From Pomacea canaliculata (taxonomy: Eukaryota; Mollusca; Gastropoda; Architaenioglossa; Ampullariidae): a stretch of DNA of 64,000 nucleotides. The notes beneath the pieces are model-generated. The model saw nothing but the letters and a program-made list of their open reading frames with translations. It searched no databases and was not told where the DNA came from. Both the position numbers and the translations under genes were made by a program. The stretch is taken from positions 7,617,525 through 7,681,524 of the forward strand of contig NC_037593.1 of the NCBI RefSeq assembly GCF_003073045.1, given 5' to 3'. This document shows positions 48,316-61,689 of this stretch, piece by piece (within the stretch, counting starts at the first letter, position 1; the number at the start of each line of letters is the position of its first letter).

Positions 48316-50689
48316 AATATATGTCCGCTAGGACAACCAAAGATGATCAGTACATGTCCACCCATTTTTTGAAATCTTCACTTGGAGTGAAATCGAGGTG
48401 CACGAGACTGAATGTGTATGAACGTGATCTACAATGTCCATCACCTTGTCGTACTCACCAACAGACAAACATATGGCGCTATTGTAGTTGGTGAATAGGC
48501 TTTGTGTTACAGGTGTGAATTGTTGGCCATTTGTTAAGGTACGAACCTATTGCACCCAAACACAGATGTACTATTTGTCAGTCACCAGAGGAATAAACTG
48601 AAAATATTGAAAATCATCATCCCTTATGAGTAAAGAAAGATATAGCGAGATAAAGACAGATAGACGAAAGCAATAAAAATCCAGTTTTAAAATTCCGTTT
48701 TCTTTGTGTTTGTGGCATTTCCATTGTTCATCTTTTTCTTCCTTATTTTTTCTCTATTTTATGGAGCATACATTCAATTGTCGGTCCTAACCCTGACAGC
48801 ATGTTCAGTTGCAAACCGTTTCACTTTATCTTTCTAAACGCCAACACCAAGTACTCGGTTGAGAAAGACGTTTTATTGCTCGGTTTATTGCCTGTGATCT
48901 CGGGGCCAGGGTAGCAATTAGTGAAAACTGACCGCTGGTAAAAGTTAGCACTGTGTACTCATTCCTTCCCTGGCACAGGCGAAACCATTTTAAAACACGC
49001 TCACAAGAACATCGGAAAGACAGCGAGAGAGAGAACTAAGTTTTTAAAATTATGTTGGACATACTTGTGAACCATTCCTGTATGTACTCTTTTGTTATTA
49101 CATTCTTTATTTCATACTGAGTGATTGTTTGTAATGAGGTGTGCGGCAAAATGTGAATGTATGTGTATTCAGAAAGTATCTCATTGCGCGACTGAGCCAC
49201 AAACGAAATCTTTACAGCGGTCAGCGCGGCCTCTAATGCACACACAATCTTCAATCACATCATTGCCACGAATGAAGTATTATTATGTAGACATAAATAA
49301 CCATTATAAAACATTAATTTATTTTGAATATTTCCAATTATAGATTTTCATAAAGAGCAGCGTCATACACCATATATGTCTATCCTTTTATTACAAAATA
49401 GTAACGACTTCTATGTATTTATAGTCCATCAACTGTGCATTATTTCGATTATTTTTTTATTATAAACTCTTAAAGTTTTCTAGATGCAACAGAAATCATG
49501 CAGGTGTATATATATTAGTGCAGTGACTTGCTGTAACAATACATTCTATGCATGTAGGTAAGAAATGAAGTCTATTTTATTTTCTACTGTCTAAAGAATT
49601 TAGAGCGTTTTGTGGCGTGTGTGTGTGAGACCAAGTACACAGGGACTCAAAATCACATAAGTTGACTTCCTTCTGTTATTAAATCAGAGATCTGTATATC
49701 TCTAAAGATATCGCGTATTAGCCTAAAATATAATACAAATGAGAATCAAACCATCTGAGCATATGGAATTATATCCTGACAGCAGGGACGTATATAGGTT
49801 CATGATGATACCGTTCTACGCAAATAAAACTTTGTAAAGTGAAAGTAGTAAATGTGTCCTGAGAGTAAGTAGCAAAGTAAAACATCGCTCCTGGTCCAGA
49901 ATAAGATCAAATGAGTATTTTTATATGCTTTTATTATAATTAGCCTGCCATTTCATAAATTTTCTTGTCGGCGGTGCCTGTGATCTCTACCCGCCTTTTG
50001 TCCGGGTAGTAATTGGAGACGATTGGCCGCTAGCAGTCCGCACATGTACAATCTGGGAAGTAATCTGTAAATGTGCAATAAAGGATATGGAATTATATCC
50101 TGACAGCAGGGACGTATATAGCTAGGTTCATGCTGATACCGTTCGACGCAAATAAAACTTTGTACAGTGATAGCAGTAAATGTGTCCTGAGAGTAAGTAG
50201 CAAAGTAAAACATCGCTCCTGGTACAGAATAAGATCAAATGAGTATTTTTATATGCTTTTATTATAATTAGCCTGCCATTTCATAAATTTAGTAGCGAGC
50301 TGCTTCCCATGTACTAACACTACTGATAACCTAGAGTTGTTTCCCTTTTACACTTTACACAATCGCAAGCAAAGTATCACTGCAAAAAGTAATTCTTACA
50401 TTAAGGTATAAAGAATCATGTACATAAAACTACGAAAAAATATAAAGAATAACAGCCGCAGTTAGAAATAAATTGCTTTAAAAGATATTTAACAATTTTA
50501 AAGTAAAAGTTATTGAAATAGTATGTTGTGTTACCAAACCTGAATATTACGTAAAGCTAAATGCTACTGTTTCCGTGTTTCAGTAATAGTTGGCTATGGA
50601 ATCAATAGTCTTGAATCCACGAAATATTTCACCTCCACAAGTCGCTCATACTGATCTTCCATTACTTGTTCTTATCAGCGGAATATTTC

Positions 50690-50850
50690 GTACGTCCCCC
50701 CCATTTGGGGACGTAGATATTACTCTGATTTTGAGAATAAGATGGAGGGTTTGAGGGACTTGCTCTATCTCTGCCAAGGGTCGTCCTGGTGATGTCATAA
50801 CCTCAGGATTGGCCCACTCCCCTCCAGGGGAGAAATACAAATGAATGTCA
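50690..50850 (+). mobile_element. headless SINE body in tandem unit 2
   Basis: Same position in the unit as 42945-43100, with TTTGGGGACGTAGATATTAC, GGTCGTCCTGGTGATGTC and CCAGGGGAGAAATACAAATG. More diverged than the unit 1 copy. Confidence 0.55.
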
Positions 50851-52980
50851 GATTTAAAAGTTAGTTACGGTATTATTTCTGATTACCTCAACACATTCAT
50901 TCCTAGTCAATAGACGTCACCCAATCGAAAGCATTTAATTAGAGGTTGAAGTTGGCGACCTGACATCCTCCCAACTGATTCTGTCGACTTTGCTTTAAAT
51001 TAAGCAGCAATAAAACACAGGGTGAGGGACATTCCATATTTCGGAGTGCACATCAATAGATGGCCACTAGTTTTGGTTTATATCGGTTGACCTTGGCAAT
51101 CCCACCAGAGTCCTGGGGTATGTGGAGGAGGGCGTCCGCTGGTAAGTAAAAAAGATATGGCGTGATAACATTAAGAGGGGACAGGCTGTCAGAAGGGAGG
51201 ATTTTCCTCAGAGGTGCTCAAGATCGGCCCCGATGGCGAGCTTTCACTGCTAATACGTCTCATCTATTAACGTGTATGCAAGTTCGTGGTCTCATTGCTT
51301 CTCTTCTCCCCCCCTCTCCCGACGACTGGAGCCTTAAGAGTCCGACCGGGGTACTAAAGTAAGTGACGATGATGGCACAGCAAGTGACAATGATTTCGGA
51401 AACGTCAGTAAAATTATTTACTTTCCGTATTACATGTAATTTAATCTTAATTATTGCTTGTTTCATCTGCAGCTGTTTAATCAAAATGTGGTTTTTGCGT
51501 ACTAGTACCAGTAAAATGTAATAGTGGTAGTAGGTAAGCGCACACTTTTTTTCTGTTTTTTTCTTCGATGCCTAAAGTATGAAAACCGTAACACAGGTGA
51601 TTATTATGATTGTGGAGTAGCAACGATAGTGTTCTTTTGGAAACGATGACCGTTACCTCTCGGCGTTTCACGTTCTGATGACATCACAGAACAGCTCTTG
51701 TCTTGTAGAGTGTTTCCCTTGGTGCGACTGGCGTACCACAAGTTACAAATTATTTTGGAATCAAAATTTCTTGCATGCCAGAAGTGAGTTAATTCATTAT
51801 TACAATCAGTTCCGCTACCTGATTTCTTTTAAAGACATTAATAAAGCTTACAGTAAATGAAATCCAGTTTACTTTAGTAAAAAATGTTTAGTTTTTAAAT
51901 CCAGGGATATTTCTGAACCTGACTACATTATTAGTAAACTGATTGCTGATTATTCTTAATGAGCACTGTTTGGTCTCATTTGTAACAGAATAAAGGGAAA
52001 ACAGGTCGACAGTTCCCCATACACAATAGTGTCGACGATCAGTGTTTCTCTGGCTGAGAAATAGGGCCGTTAAGGAGAAGTTACACTCCCAGCCCGGCTA
52101 TATTCTCATCACACAGTGTTCCCAACAAATGGTTTCTTCAGCTGGTCGCCAAGCCTGTAAACTCATTACACAACCCATAACGTGATTTGGGTTATATAAC
52201 AATAAAGTGCGCCCCCTTTCGGGTTTTGGAGACTCACTCCCTCAGCCCCCTCCAAAGCCCCACCTAAAAAACACTCGCAGCCCTTCATTAGTCCCTCAGC
52301 CTTCAAAGCCCCACCCTAAAAACAATTCTCAGCCCTTCCAAATCCCCTCTCAGCCCTTCGGTAAATACACCAGACAAAAAAAATAGACATGATTCATCAA
52401 TTTATTATATACAAGCAGATATACATGCGTTTTCAATATTATTTACAACAACAGAATTTGTCAAAAAAGGCCAGACCAAAAATATACATTGCAATTTATC
52501 TAGTATTCACATACAAGCCAAAATAAAAGGGTTTTTAATATTTATTTTACAACAAAGAATTTGAGTCTTCACAAGACTCAGGCTAGTTTGTTGCGAAACC
52601 CCCAAAATAAAAAAAAAACCTGACCCCCAAAAAAAAGAAAAGAAAAAGATCACTACAATCTTTCAAAAACCTAATTTATGACGTTAAAGCAAAAACAATA
52701 AATATGGATATAATATTTATATACCAACAAACAAGAGAATTTGTTGCGGAATGCCTGATCCCGCCGCCCCCCCCAAAAAAAAAATAAAAATCATACAATC
52801 TTCAAAAAACAACTTATCATATGCAGTATACACAAAATACAAGGCAAAAAAAAAAAAGGGGGGGGGATATTTATTTTTAAACAAAGAATTTGAGTCTTTA
52901 AAGTCTTTAAGTAAGTTGTCGCGAATACCTGATCAAAAAAAAAAAAAAGTCTTTACAACTCTTCAATGAAAACAAGCTCG

Positions 52981-54400
52981 AGCTTGTACTAGACACCGCT
53001 GTTAGTTCTGGCTCTCTGGTGTGGTTTGCGCCCTTGAATTTTGGACAACCCAACAAAAAAGGCGAGTAACGAGAGGGAAAAAGATCAGCAACAAATAAAC
53101 ACACCCTTATAGTTTGTAACTGAAATTCAATAAAGATTTATTGCACAGTTTCACAAAAAACACTTTTACAGTATATATTATTGATAGTCCGCACCTTTAG
53201 GACAACCAAAGGAATGATCAATTCAGTACATGTCCACCCATTTTTGACATCTTCACCCTTGGAGTGCGGCAAATCGAGGTGCACGAGGACACTGAAACCC
53301 TGTGTATGATAGTCAACCGTGATCTGCACATATGTCCATGACTCACGGCTTGTCGTACTCACCTAAAACAGACAAGTTTTATAAAATTATGTTGGACATA
53401 CTTGTGAGAAAACCATTCCGTGTATCTACTCTTTTGTTATTACCATTCTTTATTTTCATACTGATGATTGCGTTGTGATGAGTGTGTGGCGGCGAACTCT
53501 TAGTATATATATAACTGATGAATAATCGTAATGATGTATTCAGAAAGTATATCCATTGCTCGACTGAGCCCAACAAAAAGTAAAGACTTCTATGATTATA
53601 GTCCCATCAACTGTCGCATGTTATATGTGTCGTATACTATTTTTCATTATAAACGCGTGTAAAGTTTCTATGATGCAACAAGGAAATCAAATGACATAAA
53701 GCTGCGCGTATATAATCATTAGTGCATAGTGACCCTTGCTACGAGCATCCGCTGTAACAAGTACTTCTAGTGCATGTTACCCCAGAGTAAAAATATGTAA
53801 GGTCTACCTATTTTTCTACTGTCTAAAGACATTATAGGAGCGTTTTATGTGGCGTGGTACGTGTGTGTAAGACCAATGTACACAGGGACTCAACAATCAG
53901 ATAATATGTTGACTTAACCTCCTCTGTAAACATTAAATCAGGACGATACTGCTGTAATTATCCTCTAAAGAAATCGCGTACTTAGCCAAAAATATAACTA
54001 CAAATGAGGAATCACCAACATCCTGGAGCATATTAGGAATTATACTTCCTTGACAACACCCAGGATCTATAATAGTTCCTAATGCTATACCGAATGGTCT
54101 AACGCAAATTTATATATACTTCCTGGTAGAAAGTGAAAATGTAGTAAAATGTTTACTATATCCTGAGTAGTAAGTAGCAAAGTTAAAACATCGCTCCTGG
54201 TCGCAGAATAAGATTAAATGAAGTATTTTATATGTACCTTGCATTCCTTTATTGATGAATTAGCCCCTGCCTAACATTTCATAGGATTTAGTCAGCGAGC
54301 TGCTTCCCATGGTTACTTAACACTACTGAAAACTAAAGTTGTTAAACCCTGTCTTACATCTTCTTTACTCTGAGTGCTCAAAGTCAAAATAATCATCGCG
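52981..54400. repeat. tandem array unit 3, partial and noisy
   Basis: It follows unit 1 from AGCTTGTACTAGACACCGCT through parts of the 40.9-42.6 kb sequence, with large pieces missing and single-base indels every few tens of bases. It stops at the assembly gap. The noise looks technical rather than evolutionary. Confidence 0.65.
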
Positions 54401-54500
54401 NNNNNNNNNNNNNNNNNNNNNNNNNNNNNNNNNNNNNNNNNNNNNNNNNNNNNNNNNNNNNNNNNNNNNNNNNNNNNNNNNNNNNNNNNNNNNNNNNNNN
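54401..54500. other. assembly gap (100 N)
   Basis: Exactly 100 N, the usual placeholder for a gap of unknown size. Sequence quality appears degraded on both sides. Confidence 0.99.
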
Positions 54501-54839
54501 ACGCTGATCCAAAAAAAATTTTTTGTTAGATCAGAAAATTAACCTGCTATGTCTTAACAAGATTAAAAATCTCCACCATGGAAATCCACCGTTATGACAG
54601 CAAGAGTATGTCCTTTATCAGGGCGGAATGGGGAAACTCACAGGAAAAGCATCTTGGTTTCTGAGCATTAAAAAGCGTGCAGGACCTTGTGGGCACTTAT
54701 TACTGTTTAATTCGCCCCAAGGCTCATTTGTTGCGCTGCTTCATAACTGCGATCAAGGGGTTAAACAACATCTGTTGGAGTCTGACACGTGTTTTTATCA
54801 ATTTTGGAAACGTAAGGACTTGTCCTTGAGTTTCCCCAA

Positions 54840-55030
54840 GTTGTCAGTGGACAAGTGGTTAGCCGCCTTCACCAGACAGCAAAGGTTGCCTGTTCCTGGT
54901 TTCAGCATCTTGTCTTGGATACGTATTCTTTCTCTGATATGCATGTGACATCTGTTTACAGGACATGGCTGCCTTGCCATTGAAATAGCCTTAGTTTGCT
55001 AGGGTTTTAAAACAGCCAATCCCTTATCCC
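54840..55030 (+). mobile_element. duplicate of the tRNA-derived SINE
   Basis: Noisy copy of 15648-15835. The GCCTTGCCATTGAAATAGCC body is recognisable, and the head is corrupted by indels. Confidence 0.6.
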
Positions 55031-56236
55031 GTGGGCAATAAGCTTTACACATCATTTCACTAGCTACACCCCTGGTTTGGAAAACGTAATTTTCTGCAAA
55101 TAGACCGACACCAAATTAGACCTTTTCTTCTCCCTGCTCTTCAACATATTGCGTTAGAGAATAAATCAACATTAAATACAAGCCTTTTTTTTTAGCACCT
55201 TCATTAAGTTATATAGCAAATATTATACTTATTTGAGTTGTTATAACTGTAATATTGGAGAGCTTTTAATCTTGCATTTCTCGATACTGCGTTGTGAACG
55301 GTGTAACACTGCATGATATCCAGAGTTATGGATAATTTAAAACCACTTCTCTATTTACTTTTTCTTTTTCCATTTCTCTTATGTGAATGTGTGTAGCAGA
55401 TTGTACTGGGTGGTTCAATTTACAAATGAAAGGAATAGCTTTGATTTCCAAGCACCTGGCATTTGATGGCGACAGTTGTGGCAAAGTGCCACCCATAACA
55501 AAAACCCTGTAAGATCAATTTAAAGCTGTCAAAGATAACTCTTGCCTTGAAAGCAACTGGATCATATCCTATAGAAGGGTTATTGGAAACTGTGATGTCT
55601 TAAATGTTTTTTATGTTATTGTTATGTTTGTTTACTGTCTTTGTTTTTCAGTAGACACTAATAAATTAGTAAACAGACCCATTTTGAAAGATGCATGTGT
55701 GTAAGTCAAGTTAAAGGGCCATTATATGATTAAAGTGATTGAAGTTGGTAATTTTGACAGATCAGAGTATACTGCAAGCTTCGTTTCTTGTTTTGTTTTC
55801 ACAAATTCAAACCCATCATCTATCCCCACCATAGCAAAAATATGCAGTACAAGAAAAAGGAAATGTTCAGGAAATAAAACTGCTCTAAATATGCTGGTGC
55901 CTTTTTGTTAACCTTAAGCGTGTACTTGTCTATCAGTGTATAGTATGGCAGTCTCATATAATACATCTTGCTACTAATGTTACATAGAGATGCACGTTTC
56001 AAAAGTGATTTTGACATTGGGATAGATACTAATGGTTTCATTTTGTTTGGCAGAGCTATTTGGAAAAGTCCTGGGAAATGGCTGAAGGAGGACGACGAGA
56101 AAATGAAATGTAAACCCATCCAACAGTCAGGAACAGATTCTGGATACTGCATGTTCGTGACTAATAGAATCATGGAGTAAAACAACAGTTTGCACTTAAA
56201 TCTGTACAGAGGTAAAAATTGTTTGGACACTAACAG

Positions 56237-56411
56237 TTATGTCGTGCCCAACTTTATCTCACCCTGATGGCCGCACTGTGACATGAGTATAAATCTCACA
56301 TTGTCGAGAAATATGCAGTTTTGCAGAAGTCTTTGACATTAAAAATGAAAATTATGTTGTGTCTGGTTAGAATGAGGCCTCTGTGGGACCTCTAGGTGGG
56401 CATCCTTTGCG
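56237..56411. mobile_element. duplicate of the 161-bp hAT MITE
   Basis: Corrupted copy of 16961-17121 with GTCGTGCCCAAC and GGTGGGCATCC ends and a recognisable CACTACAG flank on the right. Confidence 0.6.
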
Positions 56412-59400
56412 GCACTACAGCATTTTGGAAATTTTGTATATCCCTTTATGAATGTATGTATTCATCACCACTACAAAACAACAAAACACATCATTAATCT
56501 TTTTGTTCAAATTGAAAAGCAACCAAGTTTTCTTTTTTTCCAAGCTGGTAATAATATTTAAGATAGCAGGGCAACAACTTTTAAGATTTTAATTAACATA
56601 TAGGGGTAATGTAAATAGGATTATGTTTTCAGGAGTGATTGGCTTTGCGAACGACCTGACACTTCAGACACCATAGCATTGATCCAATGGCAGCGACAGC
56701 CGAGCACCACTAATGTTTAGAATGCAGAGTCATTCTGCTGCTTGTGTCTATTGCCCTACTTTACACGCTCGGTACTACCTTGGGCCTAAGTCTTATGTCC
56801 GCATTTTGCACTCCCCGGTGGGCGGTAACTTTAATCCCCTCTCCCCCCCTCCCATTAGCTGGCCGGCTGACCAGGCAAAGCGAGTCGCTCGCTACCCACG
56901 CGCTGTCCGAGTCTGTCATCCCTTTAACACGCTGGAGTTGTTTCACATGGGTGCATCATTAGTGGTGCCATTTAAATCTGTGCATATGTGGCCTTGATAC
57001 TCTTGATCCTGGGGAGTATCTGGGAAAATCCGCAGGTGCGCATTCTCAGTACCAGAAAAGGTATCATAGTATGCACAGATTTTCCCCAAGCATACAGAGG
57101 ACCACTTAAATTGCTTAACATATTTTCACACCACGTTGTCCTGCCCATTTCTCACTGTTTGTTGTTTGGTAAGGTATTTTGTATTTGTTATGTTTCCATG
57201 ACGTTTTTCTGGGGTTTCATTTGGTAAATAGCATTTGACAAGGCGGCAATCAGTCTGTCTATGAGAGTGACTAGCCAAGTGTCTCAAACTGATCACTAAA
57301 ATAATCAAAGGTTGTATTAAAAAAAAAAAGCTCACTAATATGGCATTAAAAGTCTTAGGTCAGCAGGTAAAGTGACAATAGTGCTCGTCACTGCATAACT
57401 TTGTTTCTATGTACCATTACAAGTCAGCTAAAGTATGCTAAACATTTCTATTTTTATATCATTTTCAGCAATCGATGGTAAGGAAGATTCAAGAAGATCC
57501 ACCACCATATAAGAGACCAAGAAAGCAACTGTCAAACAAAGAAATCTGGATGTTGTTACGAAGACGGTTTGTGATTAACATTTGTTTGGGCTGAATTTAC
57601 TTTGTTCCTCAAGTTGAGAGACTCACAGAACCATTGATAATTTGATTTACCTTAAGTTCTGGTAAGTTCGTGTCCATGCTTATTTGTTGTATATCTGTTA
57701 ATATGCGTTGTTTCATTTCTTTCTTCTTTCTTGTGTTGTTAGGTGAAGATTGGAAAAAAAGAGTGTTTAATGGTGAGTTCACTGGGAAATGAAATAACCA
57801 ACAGAAAGAAGGCTGCCAGGTATGGCAGCGAATTGCAGATAAACTTGCTGCTTCTTGCAGCACAGAACATCGAAAGTCTATGTATGTAAGAGAGAAGTTG
57901 GGGGGACTTTGAAGTCAGAGGCGCAACCGAAGGCGTGACCAAAGAAAATCCACCTCAGAAAGTTGCTGCTGTAAAATACTGCGAATAATGACAACGGTTC
58001 ATATTCGAAATTTTAGTGTGAAGGCATCAAACCTTACTGATGGCATAGATGGTGCTTACGTATCTGTTTAAAAACGTGTGATGTATATTTATAGCAAATC
58101 ATAATTTATTCTAAAACTTTTTTCCTTGATTGTTCATTATAAAAAGCCTCATATAATAACATTGGGATGGACTATGTAAGTTTTTTCAGCTGAAAAGGAT
58201 TTAATTTCTGTTTGCAAATCCAGCCACCCTTTCCTATTCCCATTACCGCGCCTGTGTGCAGGGTGCCTACCGTGGTGCTAGACTAATATGTTCTGAGTCA
58301 TAGTGGTACTTATAATGGTGTCACAGTAACAGATATAACATCTCTTTTTCCAGGTGGAACAGATATGTTCAGCTTAAGAACAAGCACAAATTGCTTCAGG
58401 TTTGCTTTATTATTAAAGATTTGTACATGTCATTATTGTTTGTAATAAAGTAATTACTTATGTTTAAAATGACTTAAGCCTATTCATATATTAGCCTTTT
58501 TTATATTGAATTGACTAATTTGGATCTTACAACATAGTATAAGAAGCAACATCCGTCATGAATATTGCTCCTTCTCACCAAAACACTTGTATCACAGCTC
58601 ACACATCCTACTTTTTATTTTATTGTTTTGTACAGATAATCCTTCCAGTGCACTGTCACTAGCTGATAGGGTAACTTGCATCGAAAATGATCAACTGTCA
58701 TTGAAGGGTTTGTATTTTGACTTATCAGCTTAACATTTGTGAAGGGTGATATTTAAAGTTATTAAATGATTCTATGTACAATCTGGAGACAATGTATGAC
58801 TGGTACTTGTCAATGTGCAGGCTTTATAAGATTTTACGAGGATAGAATCTGTAACAGTAAATGTCATGTCAACGACCAATGGTTAATTATTAAATTTCTG
58901 TGTTAGTAGCCATTTGCGGGAAAGCTATAGTTCTGAAGAGTGTATGTAGCTTAGGACCAGCAATTTCGTTCTGGTGCTGTGGCCACTACATTGTGCATAT
59001 GCCTTTATATACAATCATGAAAATAAAGTACAGCTGGTAATGTGACATATGACTTTGTTTTATTTTAAAAACGGTTGAATCACACCAATGCACATTACAA
59101 TGTCTGTAAGGATAAAAATATTTTTAAACTATAAATTCGTACAGTATTTTGGTGTTGTACAGCTTTTGTTAACCAAGTAGGATGGATTATTGCAGACATT
59201 CCATCAACCTCATTTGCCACCGAAAATTCTGTCAAGCTGGTGGAAGGCGAAATGGCAGACAGTTCACAAAGTTTGTAACAATATGTTAGCTAACTACTGT
59301 GAACATGAAAAAATAAATTAATTGTTTGTGAAAATTTTAAAATCAATATAACTAAAACACCTATATTTCTATATATTTTACTATTTGCTTAAACACTTAC

Positions 59401-60005
59401 ATCTCATTGTTTTACTCAACTATTGAACATTGGAACCAAAAACCAAACTTAAGAAATAAACTTAAGGATATTTTTCACACACACCTGAATACACTAAGAC
59501 ATACTAAAATTGTATGCTCTTTTGTATCACTTATTTTTTTCATTTTACCCTTATTTGTTAAGCACTGTTACTTTGGCAACATAGACAAGCATGAGCTGTC
59601 TGAAAGATAATTTTTCTTTAATGTTAAGAACACAATTATATAGAAAACAGAATCAGCAAAAAGTAAAGGAAAATATCAATGTCATGTCAGATGTTAAGAA
59701 AAGCTACATGATGTCAAAAAAATATGTATAAAAAAACTCATTTACATAGAGCAAAACTAAATGCTATTTTTGTATTTTAGTTTCATGTGATAAAGAAACC
59801 ATACAACTCAACTTTGAAATGCACATAGTACTTTAATATGTGAATGTATTTTAAAAATCCAAATTTTAAAAGAATCTGTTTCTTTGCAGGGAAACCTTCA
59901 ATGGATACTAGGAGAGGTGAATGCTTATAACCTTATGACCAGTTTTATGAACTATAATTTCAACTGTAATTGTGCAATACAAATAATGTTACTGCTTATC
60001 ATATA

Positions 60006-60684
60006 CAGTGGAACCTCGGTTAGCGAACGCCTCTGATAGCGAATATTTCGGTTAACGAACAAAAATTTCGTTAAAAGTTTGTCTCGGATAGCGAACAAAA
60101 TTTCGGATAACGAACAGCCACGTGAACCAGACGTGACCGACCAGCATGTAATCATTCGCGCTCGAGACAGTTACGATCGGTCGTTCCTTATCTGTGCGCA
60201 TCCTTATTTAGTGATTGTTGTGCTTTATTTTAATAAGGTAATCCTCAATCATGGCTCCAAAGAAGATTAAGAGCAATTAATAGTAGTGAGGTAATGACAA
60301 GGAAGCGGCCAACAATTGAATTGAAAAAGGAAATGATTTCAAAGTATGAAGGTGGCATGCGTCTGTCGGATATGTGATGTCGTATTACCGAAGAGTTTTA
60401 CAAAAAAGTCAGAAGGAACAGACACTGGACAAGATTTGTTTAAATGCTTTCGTTAATGTTTTTATGTTTATTTAACTCCATTTATATTGCATTATAAGTG
60501 TTCTCATTAAAACAAATACCTATATAGCCTGTAACTTTCAAATATTAGCGAGTCAACAGGGGCTGGGAACCAATTAAATCTATTTCCTTTATTTCTTATG
60601 GAAAAAATTGTTTCGGATAACGAACATTTCGGATAACGAACAGCTTTCAAGAACGGATTAAGTTCGTTAACCGAGGTTCCATTG
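60006..60684 (+). mobile_element. Tigger/pogo-like insertion present only in the second copy
   Basis: Inverted ends CAGTGGAACCTCGGTTAGCG and CGTTAACCGAGGTTCCATTG are flanked by TA at 60004-60005 and 60685-60686. The matching site at 20483-20484 has a single TA and no insertion. Inside is the start of a pogo-type transposase: MAPKKIKSN at 60251, then in another frame MTRKRPTIELKKEMISKYEG (from 60294) up to a TGA at 60375, i.e. a piece of the CENP-B/psq-type helix-turn-helix. The catalytic region is missing. Subterminal GGATAACGAACA repeats lie near the right end. Confidence 0.93.
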
Positions 60685-61689
60685 TATTCATTTATACCAC
60701 TCAAAAATTAGCACTGAAATGAGAAAAAAATATCAAAGTTTGGCATTGCTGTGTTGAACCAGCTACTGTTTCTAAATGTGTTGTTTTACAAACAGGTAAA
60801 AAGAAACCAAACAGGGCAAAGACAGTTCTCACGAACTCTCCTTTTGAAAGCCCCCTTGGGAAGGAGTACCTGAAATCTGAAATTGAAAAAAATAAATCCA
60901 TCGTTGATCTCAACAAGCTGCGGATGGAAGTCCTCAAAAAGATTTTGCTCAGGGAAGAAGAGAAATCTAACGTAGATATTTTTGACCATGTCACATATTT
61001 ATGACATGAGTAACTTCTGTGTAAATATTTTTGTATATAATGACAAGGCTAATAAAATGTCTCTTCACCTAGGAGATGCATCTTGCATGATGAATGCATG
61101 TGACATTGTGTGTCTTTTCCACACTTTCATCTCAAAACTATTCCACAGTTATATAAAGCCGAGAAATACATGTTCTCTTTATTTCCAATGATGACAAAGA
61201 TGCACATCATGCAATCTTAAGTTTAATGATGGTAAAAGGGCTTGCATAAATAATTTATCCCAAAATTCCACCATGCACTGTTCTGTAGGCAATATGTGAT
61301 TACTATTAACTATATAGTAATACTATGCAATAAAAAATAAATATGTTACAAACTTCAGAAGAACCTACAAATCTGTTCCTTGCAGCTCGACCTGCTGCAA
61401 CTCGCATTCCTTTCTGCAAAGGTAGTAATCATGAAGTTATGCTGTACCTAAAGTCATTATCCTTGTCCTTATCTTGATCCTCTGGTACTTCCAGTTTAAG
61501 TATTCAGGCTTTGTTACTTAACATCAGGCATACTATTGTAACATGCATACCTTCTCTGGTTCAAGCTGAAGACCTCGCAGGCAGTACCATCTTCTTTTGG
61601 CAACACCTGAAACAGTCTAACAAACATACACTGACTACTGAAACAGAAAGTTAATAAAACCAAATTAACTGCAGCCAGTCCGGCATTTG

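Larger units (their letters stand above)
44991..52980. repeat. tandem array unit 2, interrupted by a hAT element
   Basis: It has the same block order as unit 1, split at 45174/48316 by the 3141-bp hAT element. A local duplication of about 300 bp (49.77-49.96 against 50.09-50.28) and insertion of the 40.57-40.69-type segment account for part of the extra length. From about 50.9 kb on, small indels relative to unit 1 become frequent. Confidence 0.8.
55400..61004 (+). pseudogene. second copy of the DUF4806/SANT-like gene, unreadable 5' half
   Basis: Exon 8 (59196-59270), exon 9 (59890-59916) and exon 10 (60796-61004) keep their splice sites and frame; exon 10 differs from the first copy only by a few substitutions. 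Exons 1-7, at about 55.4-58.7 kb, contain many frame-breaking indels lying in the noisy stretch next to the gap. The host gene is therefore probably the same locus assembled twice rather than a true decayed paralogue. Confidence 0.7.

Noticed and set aside
40713-54400. Possibility that the tandem array is a retroviral or LTR-type element or another virus-like fossil
   Set aside because: No gag, polymerase, capsid or envelope similarity and no primer-binding-site or paired-LTR arrangement was recognised; block order fits tandem duplication of non-coding sequence.
56713-56997. 94-codon ORF in the second copy
   Set aside because: It lies inside the TIR-bounded repeat and the indel-rich stretch, and has no counterpart frame in the first copy.
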